Assembly: GCA_963840565.1 (NCBI GenBank)
Contig: CAWIZH010000002.1
Location: 558,001 to 622,000 of the forward strand
Length of the DNA stretch: 64,000 bases
Source of the DNA: VRUE01 sp963840565
GTDB taxonomy: Bacteria; Actinomycetota; Thermoleophilia; Solirubrobacterales; 70-9
Direction of reading: 5' to 3'
Made by a program: the position numbers and the translations under genes
Notes under the pieces: model-generated
What the model was told of the DNA's origin: nothing
Database searches by the model: none
Seen by the model: only the letters and a program-made list of their open reading frames with translations
Part shown: in pieces, positions 44,751 through 52,678 of the stretch
Position numbering within the stretch: position 1 is the first letter of the stretch
Layout of the letters: each line of letters opens with the position of its first letter

Positions 44751-44757
44751 CCCGTCC

Positions 44758-45246
44758 TCAATTCTCCGGGGTGAGGACGATCAGCAGTCCCCCGTCATCG
44801 TCATAGGCGGGAAAGACGTCGGCGACCGCCTCCGCCGGGAGATCGCCCTCGGCGTTGACCGAGACGCGCTTGCCGAGTGAGCGCACGCCCCACTCGAGCG
44901 AGGTGGCGATCGGGTCGGCGACGGCGACGCCGCCGGCCTCGGGCTGCTCGTCGCCCTCGCTGCCCTCGCGCCACTGCAGGCCGAGCACTTCCTGCACCGG
45001 CCGCCCGATCACGTCCTCGTCGGTGAGGCCGGTCAGCTCGAAGCTGCCGCGGCCGGCGTCGATCACGCGCGCTTTCTGGTCGCAGACGAAGAAGGCCGCG
45101 TTGGGCGCGGGGTAGTAGTCGTCGAGCAGCTCGAAGACGAAGCCAAAGCCACATTTGGAGCAGCCCTTCGGACGCGAGCTGAAGCCCGCCGTACGCTCGG
45201 CGCTGACCTCCCGGTGGCCGCAGTTGGGGCAGATGAAGAACGGCAC
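44758..45246 (-). CDS. Zinc-ribbon plus PAS-like protein
   Basis: A 162-residue protein with an N-terminal zinc ribbon (FICPNCGHREVS at residues 4-15 and GCSKCGFGF near residue 30) followed by a PAS-like domain (YYPAPNAAFFVCDQKARVID; FELTGLTDEDVIGRPVQEVL). PAS domains bind small ligands or cofactors. There is no attached kinase or output domain, so it may act through protein contacts. It sits between ruvB and secDF, where many actinobacteria have yajC; no YajC-like protein is visible in the window. The conserved position suggests a house-keeping role that I cannot name. Confidence 0.7.
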   Translation of the reverse strand: MPFFICPNCGHREVSAERTAGFSSRPKGCSKCGFGFVFELLDDYYPAPNAAFFVCDQKARVIDAGRGSFELTGLTDEDVIGRPVQEVLGLQWREGSEGDEQPEAGGVAVADPIATSLEWGVRSLGKRVSVNAEGDLPAEAVADVFPAYDDDGGLLIVLTPEN

Positions 45247-45272
45247 CCCACGCAGATTACTGAGACTGGGTT

Positions 45273-46355
45273 TTAGAAGAGGCTTCTTGCGGCATCCGGC
45301 GTCGGCAGGCCGAGATGCTCGTAGGCCCTGGGCGTGATCACGCGGCCGCGCGGGGTGCGCTTGAGCAGGCCCTGCTGGAGCAGATAGGGCTCGAGCACGT
45401 CCTCGATCGTGTCGGCCTCCTCGCCGATCGCGACGGCCAGGGTCGAGAGCCCGACCGGGCCGCCGCCGAACTTGGTCGCGACGGTGTCGAGCAGGGCACG
45501 GTCACTGCGGTCGAGGCCGCCGGCGTCAACCTCGAGCATCGCCAGCGCTGCCGCCGCGACCTCGGCGTTGATCGCGCCGCTTTCCTTGACCTGGGCGAAA
45601 TCGCGCACCCGCTTGAGCAGCCGGTTGGCCACTCGCGGCGTGCCGCGCGAGCGTTCGGCGATCGTCTGCGCGCCCTCGGCGTCGATCTCGACCCCGAGGA
45701 TGCCGGCCGAACGGGTGATGATCTCGGCAAGGTGCTCCGGCACGTAGTGCTCGAGCCGGTGCGAGAGGCCGAAGCGGTCGCGCAGCGGCGTCGTCAGCAG
45801 GCCCGCCCGGGTCGTCGCGCCGATCAGGGTGAAGGGCGGCAGCGGCAGGGTGACCGTGCGTGCGCCGGCGCCGGCGCCGAGCACGACCGGCAGCTCGCCG
45901 TCCTCCATTGCTGGGTAGAGCGTCTCCTCAACCGCCCGGCCGAGGCGGTGGATCTCGTCGACGAAGAAGACGCTACCCGGCTCGAGCGCGGTGAGGAAGG
46001 AGGCGACGTCGGCCTTGCGCTCCAGCGCCGGCCCCGCGGTCTGCACCAGCGGCACCCCCATCTCCTCGGCGACGATGTGCGCCAGGGAGGTCTTGCCGAG
46101 GCCGGGCGGACCGGCCAGCAGCACGTGGTCGAGCGGCTCGTCCCGGCCGCGGGCCGCCTCGATGAAGATCGCCAGCTGCCCCGTCACCTGCTCCTGGTTG
46201 ACGAAGTCGGCGAGCGTCCGCGGCCGCAGCGAGCGGTCGAGATCCTCGTCGGGGACGTCGGCGCGAGCGTCGTGCACGCGCACGTCGTCGGGCGGGGTGT
46301 CATCCCCCGGCGGGAAAGGACCGTCGATCCCGGGGGTTCGAATCCGGTCGCTCAC
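45273..46355 (-). CDS. ruvB: Holliday junction branch migration helicase RuvB
   Basis: A 360-residue AAA+ ATPase. After an acidic N-terminal extension it shows RPRTLADFVNQEQVTGQL, the Walker A motif LLAGPPGLGKTSLAHIVAEE, Walker B SVFFVDEIHRLGRAVEE, sensor LIGATTRAGLLTTPLRDRFG, and a C-terminal winged helix with ISRGTPR-like SRGTPRVANRLLKRVRD. It drives branch migration with RuvA. GTG 46355 overlaps the ruvA stop as GTGA. Gene order ruvC-ruvA-ruvB is complete and coupled. Confidence 0.95.
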   Translation of the reverse strand: MSDRIRTPGIDGPFPPGDDTPPDDVRVHDARADVPDEDLDRSLRPRTLADFVNQEQVTGQLAIFIEAARGRDEPLDHVLLAGPPGLGKTSLAHIVAEEMGVPLVQTAGPALERKADVASFLTALEPGSVFFVDEIHRLGRAVEETLYPAMEDGELPVVLGAGAGARTVTLPLPPFTLIGATTRAGLLTTPLRDRFGLSHRLEHYVPEHLAEIITRSAGILGVEIDAEGAQTIAERSRGTPRVANRLLKRVRDFAQVKESGAINAEVAAAALAMLEVDAGGLDRSDRALLDTVATKFGGGPVGLSTLAVAIGEEADTIEDVLEPYLLQQGLLKRTPRGRVITPRAYEHLGLPTPDAARSLF

Positions 46356-46948
46356 GCCTTGCTCCTCGAAGTGCCGGCTTTGCGCAGGGCGGCGGCAAGC
46401 AATTGCTCGGCGTCATTGCCCTTGATCCCGTCCAGCAGCTGCTCGGCCTCCAACGGCGCGTAGCCGAGGTTGACCAGACCGTCGCGGGCGAGCCCGCGCG
46501 GGTCGTCGCCGTCGGCACCGGCCAGCATCACTTCCTCCTCCAGCGCCCCGGCGACCTTCTCGCGCAGCTCGACGATGATCCGCTCCGAGGTCCGTTTGCC
46601 GATTCCCGGCACCGCCTGGAAGCGTTTGGCGTCGCCGGCGGCGATTGCCCGCAGCAGTTCGCGCACGGGTCCGCCTGAGAGCGCCGAGAGGGCGACCTTG
46701 GGGCCGATGCCGCTGACAGAGATCAGCTCGCCGAAGAGGTCGCGCTCCTCCTCGGAGGCGAAGCCGAAGAGCGCAAGCGAGTCATCGCGGGAGATCAGCT
46801 CGGCGTGCAGGAAGGCCTCGCTCCCGGCAGCCGGCACTGCCTTCAAGGTCTCGGCCGACACCGCCAGCCGGTAGCCGACACCGCCGGCGTCGATCACGAC
46901 GTGATCGGCCCGGCGCACCATCACCTCTCCGCGGACGGCGGCGATCAT
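46352..46948 (-). CDS. ruvA: Holliday junction DNA-binding protein RuvA
   Basis: A 198-residue protein. Domain I is an OB-like fold (MIAAVRGEVMVRRADHVVID). Domain II has the paired helix-hairpin-helix motifs LISVSGIGPKVALSALSGG and FQAVPGIGKRTSERIIVELR. Domain III at the C terminus (LVNLGYAPLEAEQLL) contacts RuvB. All three are present at normal length. ATG 46948 overlaps the ruvC stop by 4 bp. Confidence 0.95.
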   Translation of the reverse strand: MIAAVRGEVMVRRADHVVIDAGGVGYRLAVSAETLKAVPAAGSEAFLHAELISRDDSLALFGFASEEERDLFGELISVSGIGPKVALSALSGGPVRELLRAIAAGDAKRFQAVPGIGKRTSERIIVELREKVAGALEEEVMLAGADGDDPRGLARDGLVNLGYAPLEAEQLLDGIKGNDAEQLLAAALRKAGTSRSKA

Positions 46949-47475
46949 CGGGCCAGCCCCGCCCCGGCCGGCAGCTTTGTGGCCGACTCGACCGCGGCCT
47001 GGTGTCCGCTGCCACCGCCGTGGCAGATCGCCACCGCGAGCGCGTCGGCGGCATGGTCGGGCGTCGGCGGCTCGGGCAAGCCGAGCAGCGTTCCGACCAT
47101 CCGCTGCACCTGGTCCTTGCCTGCGGCGCCGGATCCACAGACCGCCTTCTTGATTGCCTGCGGCGTGTAGGTAAAGCAGCTGACGTCGCCCTGAGCGGCG
47201 GCCAGCATCGCCACGCCGCTGGCCCGGCCGACGGCCATCGCCGAGTGCACGTTCTTGCCGAAGTAGAGGTCCTCGAGCGCCATTGCCGCCGGTTGGTGCC
47301 AGCCGATCAGCTCTGTGAGGGCGCTGTGGATCCGCTCCAGGCGCCGCTCCATCGCCATCTCGGGCGAGGTCTCGACCACGCCACCGTCGAGGGCGACCAT
47401 GCGGCTGCCCTCGATCCTGACCACGCCAAACCCTAGGTTGGCTGCGCCGGGGTCGATCCCCATCACGACTTGCAT
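46945..47475 (-). CDS. ruvC: Crossover junction endodeoxyribonuclease RuvC
   Basis: A 176-residue Holliday junction resolvase with the RNase H fold. The acidic active site is visible: Asp in VMGIDPGAANLGFG, Glu in LEDLYFGKN, and the final Asp pair in PTPDHAADALAVAICH. It cuts four-way junctions after RuvAB migration. ATG 47475 fits the family start. It follows yebC by 46 bp, and the following ruvA start overlaps it by 4 bp. Confidence 0.95.
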   Translation of the reverse strand: MQVVMGIDPGAANLGFGVVRIEGSRMVALDGGVVETSPEMAMERRLERIHSALTELIGWHQPAAMALEDLYFGKNVHSAMAVGRASGVAMLAAAQGDVSCFTYTPQAIKKAVCGSGAAGKDQVQRMVGTLLGLPEPPTPDHAADALAVAICHGGGSGHQAAVESATKLPAGAGLAR

Positions 47476-47521
47476 TAGAAGTGATTCTGGGAGCAGGCCC
47501 GGATGCCTTCAGCGGTGCGGG

Positions 47522-48271
47522 CTAAGCGGCGAGCTTTTCGAGGATCTCCTGGGGAACGTCGAAGTTGCCGTGGACCTCGTTGACGTCGTCGTGCTCTTCA
47601 AGGGTGTCGAAGAGGCGCAGCAGGTCTTCGGCCTCGCTGCCCTTGACCGTGACGGTGCTTTTCGGCTCCATTGTCACCTCGGAAGACTGGACCTCGACCC
47701 CGGCGCCCTCGAGCGCCTCGCGCACGGCCGCCAGGTCGGCCGGCTCGCAGAGGACGCGCAGCTGCTCGCCGTCCTCGCGCACGTCCTCGGCGCCGGCGTC
47801 GATCGCGACGATCAAGTCATCCTCGTCGTGGCGGTTTCCGTCGACGACGATCACACCGCGTTTCTCGAAGATCCAAGCGACCGAGCCGGGCTCGCCGAGG
47901 CTGCCGTGGTGCTTGTTGAAGGCGTGGCGGACGTCGGCGCTGGTGCGGTTGCGATTGTCGCTCAGCGCCTCGACCAGAATCGCCGCGCCGCCCGGGCCGT
48001 AGCCCTCGAAGAGGATCGATTCGATCGCGTCGGCATCGGTGCCGATGCCACTGCCACGGTCGATCGCGCGCTGGATGTTGTCCTTCGGCATCGAGGCGTC
48101 GCGAGCCTTCTGGATCGCCGTCGCCAACGGCGCGTTGGCCTCCGGGCTGGGGCCGCCGTCGCGGGCGGCGACGGTGATTGCCCGCGCCAGCTTGGTGAAC
48201 TGCTTGCCCCGCTTGGCGTCGGCCGCACCCTTCTTATGCTTAATCGAAGACCACTTCGAATGTCCGGACAT
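47522..48271 (-). CDS. yebC: YebC/PmpR-family protein
   Basis: A 249-residue protein starting MSGHSKWSSIKHKKGAADAK, the standard family N terminus, at ATG 48271; an ATG 9 bp upstream (48280) and a longer frame to 48442 are not needed. Other signatures are RDGGPSPEANAPLATAIQKA, MPKDNIQRAIDRG and EGYGPGGAAILVEALSDNRN. YebC proteins act as DNA-binding regulators or help ribosomes with difficult peptide stretches. It heads the yebC-ruvCAB group, as in many bacteria. The divergent membrane protein gene starts 13 bp away, so the promoters overlap the coding starts. Confidence 0.93.
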   Translation of the reverse strand: MSGHSKWSSIKHKKGAADAKRGKQFTKLARAITVAARDGGPSPEANAPLATAIQKARDASMPKDNIQRAIDRGSGIGTDADAIESILFEGYGPGGAAILVEALSDNRNRTSADVRHAFNKHHGSLGEPGSVAWIFEKRGVIVVDGNRHDEDDLIVAIDAGAEDVREDGEQLRVLCEPADLAAVREALEGAGVEVQSSEVTMEPKSTVTVKGSEAEDLLRLFDTLEEHDDVNEVHGNFDVPQEILEKLAA

Positions 48272-48283
48272 ACCTGGCATTCT

Positions 48284-48730
48284 ATGAATGTGGAAATGGT
48301 CAGCGATTCGCACCGCGGCGGACCGGTTCGGGGAGTGGCGGCGAGCATCATTTTTGTCGCCATGCTGTTCGCAGCCCTTTCGCTCTGGACCGCGATCCCG
48401 TTGAGTTGGATCTACATCGCCTCCAAGGTCTCGCACAGCCAATTCCCCAGCCAGGGCCCTTACTTCGTCGTCGCCGCCGGGATCATCGTCTCGGTCCTCG
48501 TCGTCGCCTGGCTGATCGGGCGCCTGAACCGGCTCTACATCCAGATCACGGGCACCAACCGGCTCGCCCCGATGCGGCCGACCTGGCTCAAGAGCATGCG
48601 CGATACCTCATCCACCGCCGGCACCACAACCGTGGTCGAGGCAGTGCTGATGGGCTCGGTAATGCTCGCCCTCCTCTGCCTCACCGTCTGGTTCTTCCTC
48701 CTCGCGGGATCGCCAATCGGCAGCCAGTAG
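48284..48730 (+). CDS. Small membrane protein with three spans, unknown function
   Basis: A 148-residue protein, ATG 48284, divergent from yebC. Hydrophobic segments: GVAASIIFVAMLFAALSLWT, FVVAAGIIVSVLVVAWLIGR, and SVMLALLCLTVWFFLLAGSP. The polar loop between spans 2 and 3 (RLNRLYIQITGTNRLAPMRP) is basic. No family is recognised. A second ATG at 48296 is possible. It is the only plus-strand gene in the 36.6-52.6 kb stretch apart from the sequence elements. The 307-bp stretch after it (48731-49037) contains only repeats. Confidence 0.65.
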   Translation: MNVEMVSDSHRGGPVRGVAASIIFVAMLFAALSLWTAIPLSWIYIASKVSHSQFPSQGPYFVVAAGIIVSVLVVAWLIGRLNRLYIQITGTNRLAPMRPTWLKSMRDTSSTAGTTTVVEAVLMGSVMLALLCLTVWFFLLAGSPIGSQ

Positions 48731-48879
48731 TAGCCCATCGAAGCGCCGCAAGCTTCAAAAAGTAGTTCCTTCGAGGCGCCTTTTGCTCGAAGCTTTTCCA
48801 AGGGCCAGCTTCGCAGCGCTGCTTTGAAAGCTTCTATTTCCCGCCACCGCTTGAAGCTCCGTCATTCGAGCGGTTGGGA
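48731..48879. other. Noncoding stretch with repeated AAGCTT/GAAGC motifs
   Basis: The stretch between the small membrane protein and the large inverted repeat at 48880 has no credible gene. It contains several short, partly inverted copies of GAAGC and AAGCTT (near 48749, 48789, 48829 and 48851), so the transcript could fold. A minus-strand open frame across it (48535-48801) is a shadow of the neighbouring gene and the repeats. Confidence 0.5.
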
Positions 48880-49025
48880 GAGGAGCCCGGTTGCCCTCCA
48901 GACGAATGTCGCGAAGCGGCGGAAATGCAATCCGGTCAATGCGCGGCCGTAGGCCGCGCTCCTGATTCACCCCAAGAGCTCCGCTCTTGGGGTGTCAATT
49001 CGTCTGGAGGGCAACCGGGCTCCTC
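48880..49025. repeat. 146-bp element with 28-bp perfect terminal inverted repeats and two inner hairpins
   Basis: The arms at 48880-48907 and 48998-49025 are perfect reverse complements (28 bp). Inside are two perfect hairpins: 8-bp stem 48941-48948/48952-48959 with a 3-nt loop, and 11-bp stem 48968-48978/48984-48994 with a 5-nt loop. Single-stranded, it would form a three-way structure. No open frame or transposase is present and no clear target duplication is visible. It lies between the membrane protein gene and the convergent end of the aminopeptidase gene. It could be a nonautonomous mobile element or a structured RNA/terminator. Confidence 0.85.
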
Positions 49026-49037
49026 CTACCCCCACCA

Positions 49038-50141
49038 TCAAACGACGAACTTGCCGTCCACCTGAAAGTCGACGCCGTCGACTTCGATCTTGCCGCCCTG
49101 GCGCAGGTCGCAGACCAGGTCGGTGTGCACGGCGGAGTCGTTGACGCCGCCTGACTCGGGGTAGGACTTGCCGACCGCCATGTGGACGGTGCCGCCGATC
49201 TTCTCGTCGAGCAAGACCTCGAGCGTGCCGCGGTCGATCGCGTAGTTGGTGCCGATCCCGAGCTCACCGAGGCGGCGGGCGCCCTCGTCGGTGTCGAGCA
49301 GCTGGATCAGGAACTCCTCGCCGCGCTCGGCGCTGGCGTCGACGACCTTGCCCGCCTCGAAGCGCAGGCGGACGCCGGAGACCTCGCGACCGGCGATTAC
49401 GGCCGGCAGGTGAAAGGTGACTTCGCCCTCGACCGAGTCCTCGATCGGGCCGGTGAAGAACTCGCCGTCGGGCATGTTGTGATCGCCGACGCAGGGGATG
49501 AAGGTGCGGCCGGCGATGCCCAGCGTGATGTCGGTGCCCGGAGCAGTCACCCGCACCTCCTCGTGACCCTGAATCCACTCGGCAAGCCGTTCGCACTCGC
49601 CCGAGGCACGCTTCCAGGCGGTCAGCGGGTCCGGATCGTCGGCCAGGCAGGCGCCGAAGTAGAAGTCCTCGTAGTCGGCGAGGCTCATCTCCGCCTCGGA
49701 GGCGTAGGCGTTGGTCGGGAACAGCGTGTAGCACCAGCGGAAATCACCGGCCGCGCTGCGCTCCATCATCCGGTTCAGCACCGGGCCGGTGGCGGTCTGG
49801 CGGCGGGTCTGGCGCTCCGGCGGGACTTTCGAGAGTTCGCGGGTGTTGGCGCTGGCACCGATGCCGATCCGCACGTCGGCGTTGTCGACCGTCCACTCCA
49901 GATGCGGCGAGATCCACTCGAGCTGCGCGTCGCTGGCGTGCTGGTAGTAGATCGCCGCGAGGCCGTCGAGGCCAACGTTGAGGATCGGGTGCGCGCCCGC
50001 CTTCAGGACCTCCTCGTAGATCGCGCGCAGCAGCGGCTCCGCGCCGATCTCGCCGTCGATCGAGACGACCTCGCCCGCCTTGACCTTGGTCGAGTAACCG
50101 ACCAGGATCTTCGCCAGGTTCTCCGCTCTGGGATCTCTCAC
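49038..50141 (-). CDS. M29-family aminopeptidase (thermophilic aminopeptidase type)
   Basis: A 367-residue metallopeptidase of the AmpS/PepS family. Family features: an N-terminal domain with RAENLAKILVGYSTKVKAGE, then metal-ligand stretches VRLRFEAGKVVDASAERGEE (ligand Glu), LGIGTNYAIDRGTLEVLLDE, and GGTVHMAVGKSYPESGG with His, and VHTDLVCDL. It cleaves N-terminal residues from peptides in the cytosol. GTG 50141 overlaps the pdxT stop (GTGA), so it is the last gene of a pdxS-pdxT-peptidase operon. This pairing is not standard for vitamin B6 loci. Confidence 0.87.
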   Translation of the reverse strand: MRDPRAENLAKILVGYSTKVKAGEVVSIDGEIGAEPLLRAIYEEVLKAGAHPILNVGLDGLAAIYYQHASDAQLEWISPHLEWTVDNADVRIGIGASANTRELSKVPPERQTRRQTATGPVLNRMMERSAAGDFRWCYTLFPTNAYASEAEMSLADYEDFYFGACLADDPDPLTAWKRASGECERLAEWIQGHEEVRVTAPGTDITLGIAGRTFIPCVGDHNMPDGEFFTGPIEDSVEGEVTFHLPAVIAGREVSGVRLRFEAGKVVDASAERGEEFLIQLLDTDEGARRLGELGIGTNYAIDRGTLEVLLDEKIGGTVHMAVGKSYPESGGVNDSAVHTDLVCDLRQGGKIEVDGVDFQVDGKFVV

Positions 50142-50719
50142 GCCTCAGCCTCCTCCCGCGCGCGTTCCCGCGCGCTCGTAGTCATCGCCATAAAGAGTGC
50201 GTGCAGCCGGGAATCATCCGTCAGCTCCGGGTGAAAGGCGCAGGCCAGCACGCCGCCTTCACGGATCGCCACCGGGTGCCCTTCATATGAGGCAAGGACC
50301 TCGACCTCCGCCCCGGTCCGCTCGACCCAGGGCGCCCGGATGAAGACCGCACGCAGCGGCTCGTCGCCGATTCCCTCGATCTCCAGGTCCGCCTCGAAGC
50401 TCTGCAGCTGGCGGCCAAAGGCATTGCGCGCCGCGGTGATGTCGATCAGGCCCAGGTGCGCGTCGTCGCAGACGATCATTCCCGCGCAGGTGCCGAAAAC
50501 CGTTCGCCCGGCAGCGCGATGCTGCCGAATTGCCGGCTCCAATCCAGCTGACTCGATTCCCATGGAAATAGTCGTGCTCTCCCCCCCGGGGATCACCAAC
50601 CCATCCAAGCCCTTCAGGTCCGCCGGAAGCTTAACTTCGCGGACATCGGCCCCAAGCCCGCGCAGGGCAATCTCGTGCGCTTCGAATCCCCCCTGAATCG
50701 CTAGAACCCCGATCAACAT
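50138..50719 (-). CDS. pdxT: Pyridoxal 5'-phosphate synthase glutaminase subunit PdxT
   Basis: A 193-residue class I glutaminase giving ammonia to PdxS. Seen: IGVLAIQGGFEAHEIALRGL at the N terminus, LVIPGGESTTISMG, the nucleophile motif VFGTCAGMIV (Cys), and the His-Glu pair in CAFHPELTDD. The length is normal. It lies 111 bp downstream of pdxS; most of that gap is an inverted-repeat element. The downstream aminopeptidase start overlaps its stop. Confidence 0.93.
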   Translation of the reverse strand: MLIGVLAIQGGFEAHEIALRGLGADVREVKLPADLKGLDGLVIPGGESTTISMGIESAGLEPAIRQHRAAGRTVFGTCAGMIVCDDAHLGLIDITAARNAFGRQLQSFEADLEIEGIGDEPLRAVFIRAPWVERTGAEVEVLASYEGHPVAIREGGVLACAFHPELTDDSRLHALFMAMTTSARERAREEAEA

Positions 50720-50736
50720 CCGACCGGAAGGCCTCT

Positions 50737-50820
50737 CCCGCGGGTGGCACGGGGCAGGGGGGTCGAGGACGGACCGTGGCCCGCCCGCAGGCCCCCCTGC
50801 CCCGGGACAGGACCCGCGGG
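50737..50820. repeat. 84-bp interrupted inverted repeat between pdxS and pdxT
   Basis: Outer arms 50737-50745 and 50812-50820 (9 bp) and inner arms 50751-50762 and 50792-50803 (12 bp) are perfect complements. They are separated by internal loops of 5 and 8 nt and by a 29-nt apical region. It fills nearly all of the gap between pdxS and pdxT. On the pdxS transcript this makes a strong hairpin without a T-run, so it may slow, process or partly stop transcription before pdxT. Confidence 0.75.
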
Positions 50821-50830
50821 CCAGAAGCCC

Positions 50831-51718
50831 TCAGGCACCGCGGTCTTGAAGCAGCGCGTCAGCCGCAGCCAGATCGGCGATCTCAATCCCAGGCATTGCC
50901 TCGCCGAGCCCGATCGAGGCCGCCGCGACCCGCTCGGGATCGCTGAAGTGCGTGGTCGCCTCGACGATCGCCTTCGCCCGGCGCTCCGGGTCGGCGCTCT
51001 TGAAGATGCCCGAACCGACGAAGTTGCCTTCGGCGCCGAGTTGCATCATCAGCGCCGCGTCCGCAGGGGTGGCGATGCCGCCGGCGCAGAAGAGCGGCAC
51101 CGGCAGGCGGCCCTTGTCGGCCACCTCGTGCACCACTTCCAGCGGCGCCTGGTGCTCTTTCGCCGCTGCGGAAAGCTCCTCGGGACCACTCTGGGCCAGC
51201 CGCTTGATCCCGGCGACGATCTCGCGCATGTGGCGCACCGCCTCGACCACGTTGCCGGTCCCGGCCTCGCCCTTGGAGCGGATCATCGCCGCCCCCTCAC
51301 CGATCCGCCGCAGCGCCTCGCCGAGGTTGGTGGCGCCGCAGACAAAGGGCACCTCAAAAGCAAGCTTGTCGATGTGGTGGCGCTCGTCGGCTGGGGTCAG
51401 CACCTCCGACTCATCGATGTAGTCGACCTCTAGCGCCTGCAGGACCTGGGCCTCGGCGAAGTGGCCGATCCGGGCCTTCGCCATCACCGGGATGCTGACT
51501 GCCTGCTGTATCCCCTTGATCATCGCCGGGTCGGACATCCGCGCCACACCGCCGTCGCGGCGGATGTCGGAGGGCACGCGCTCCAGCGCCATCACGGCGC
51601 AGGCGCCGGCGTCCTCGGCGATCCGCGCCTGCTCAGGCGTGACCACGTCCATGATCACGCCGCCCTTGAGCATCTCTGCCAGGCCGGTCTTGACTCGGAA
51701 AGTCGCTCGCTCAGTCAC
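50831..51718 (-). CDS. pdxS: Pyridoxal 5'-phosphate synthase subunit PdxS
   Basis: A 295-residue (beta/alpha)8 barrel enzyme that condenses ribose 5-phosphate, glyceraldehyde 3-phosphate and ammonia into PLP. Family marks: GLAEMLKGGVIMDVVTPEQA, ACAVMALERVPSDIRRDGGV, SIPVMAKARIGHFAEAQVLQ (catalytic Lys), ALEVDYIDESEVLTPAD, PFVCGATNLGEALRRIGEGA (second Lys region is conserved) and MIRSKGEAGTGNVVEAVRHM. The length is normal. The gene is complete and heads the pdx group on the minus strand, 27 bp downstream of a RpiR-type regulator. Confidence 0.95.
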   Translation of the reverse strand: MTERATFRVKTGLAEMLKGGVIMDVVTPEQARIAEDAGACAVMALERVPSDIRRDGGVARMSDPAMIKGIQQAVSIPVMAKARIGHFAEAQVLQALEVDYIDESEVLTPADERHHIDKLAFEVPFVCGATNLGEALRRIGEGAAMIRSKGEAGTGNVVEAVRHMREIVAGIKRLAQSGPEELSAAAKEHQAPLEVVHEVADKGRLPVPLFCAGGIATPADAALMMQLGAEGNFVGSGIFKSADPERRAKAIVEATTHFSDPERVAAASIGLGEAMPGIEIADLAAADALLQDRGA

Positions 51719-51745
51719 TGAGCCGCATATTACGCGGGCGGGCCG

Positions 51746-52627
51746 CTACTTCAGCTTGTAGGCGCGGATGCGGTCTTTGTGCGTGTCTTCGTCACGCGCG
51801 TAGAGACCGTGCGCCAAAGCCTGAACCAGAGCCATCAATGCGGTGTTGGAGCGGGCAAAGGACGGGCTGTTCGAGGAGTAATAGAGGGTCAGCTCGGCAA
51901 GCTCGCCGACCTCCGACATCGAGGCATCGGAGACCGCCAAGGTGCGGGCGCCGCGGTGAACCGCAAGCTTCATCGCCCGCAGAAGCAATGGGTGCGCCCG
52001 GCCTGAAGAGAGAATGATGACGAGCGTTTCGTCGTCGATCCGGCCCAGCCGCTGCAGCGACTCGCCGCCGGTGCTGGCGACGATCTCCGCCCGGATATCG
52101 AGCAGGCTGAGTGTGTGGCGCAGGTAGCTGGCGAAGAAGGCCATCTGGTCGACGCCGACGATGACGACGCGCTGGGACTCGGCGAGGGCGGCGACGGCGC
52201 CGTCGACCTGCTCGCGGGTCAGCTTCTTCGCCGTTTCCTCGAGGTTGGCGTAGTCGGCACCGAGCGATCCCTCCAACTCGGAGTGGTCGAAGGAGAAGAG
52301 GGCACCGGAGCTGGCGCTGCCGGTCGCGGCGGCACCGGCGTTGCGGTACTCCTCGATCGCGGCCTGCTGAAGCTCGGGGTAACCCTCGAAGCCGAGGGCC
52401 TGGGAGAAGCGCACGACCGTCGATGACGAAGTGCTCGCTCTCCGGGCCAGCTCCTCGGCGGTGAGGAATGCTGCCTCGTCTAGGTGATCAACGATGTAGC
52501 GAGCGACATCTTTCTGTGAGCGCGAGAACTCGTCGAAGCGCTCCTGGATGTACTCGGAAAGGCTCTTTAGCTGGGGTGGTTTAGTCGCAGTCTTGGTCAC
52601 GGGGCTGAGTTTCGCCGGACCCTCCAC
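51746..52627 (-). CDS. RpiR/MurR-family transcriptional regulator
   Basis: A 293-residue protein. The N-terminal HTH_6 domain spans about residues 25-100 (FSRSQKDVARYIVDHLDEAA; ARRASTSSSTVVRFSQALGF). The C-terminal SIS sugar-phosphate-binding domain spans about 130-280 (AESQRVVIVGVDQMAFFASY; VIILSSGRAHPLLLRAMKLA; TLAVSDASMSEVGELAELTL). GTG 52627 lies just behind AAGGGAAA; an internal GTG at about 52600 is the alternative. Such regulators sense phosphosugars. Its position upstream of pdxS on the same strand suggests, but does not show, control of vitamin B6 genes. Confidence 0.85.
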   Translation of the reverse strand: MEGPAKLSPVTKTATKPPQLKSLSEYIQERFDEFSRSQKDVARYIVDHLDEAAFLTAEELARRASTSSSTVVRFSQALGFEGYPELQQAAIEEYRNAGAAATGSASSGALFSFDHSELEGSLGADYANLEETAKKLTREQVDGAVAALAESQRVVIVGVDQMAFFASYLRHTLSLLDIRAEIVASTGGESLQRLGRIDDETLVIILSSGRAHPLLLRAMKLAVHRGARTLAVSDASMSEVGELAELTLYYSSNSPSFARSNTALMALVQALAHGLYARDEDTHKDRIRAYKLK

Positions 52628-52678
52628 TTTCCCTTCTGAGTCGTTCGTCTTTCACCTGAAGATGCTCGATCTGGTTGG

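Noticed and set aside
41640..44774. 1044-codon open frame opposite secDF
   Set aside because: A shadow of secDF caused by high GC; composed of Asp/Arg/Gly-rich noise.
46335..46345. GGTTCGAATCC, a perfect tRNA T-loop-like string at the start of ruvB
   Set aside because: The flanking 5-bp stems do not pair (GGGGG against CCGGT), no other tRNA arm is present, and it is inside the RuvB N-terminal coding sequence.
48535..48801. Minus-strand 88-codon frame
   Set aside because: It overlaps the membrane protein gene and the repeated AAGCTT stretch; no ribosome binding site or family character.
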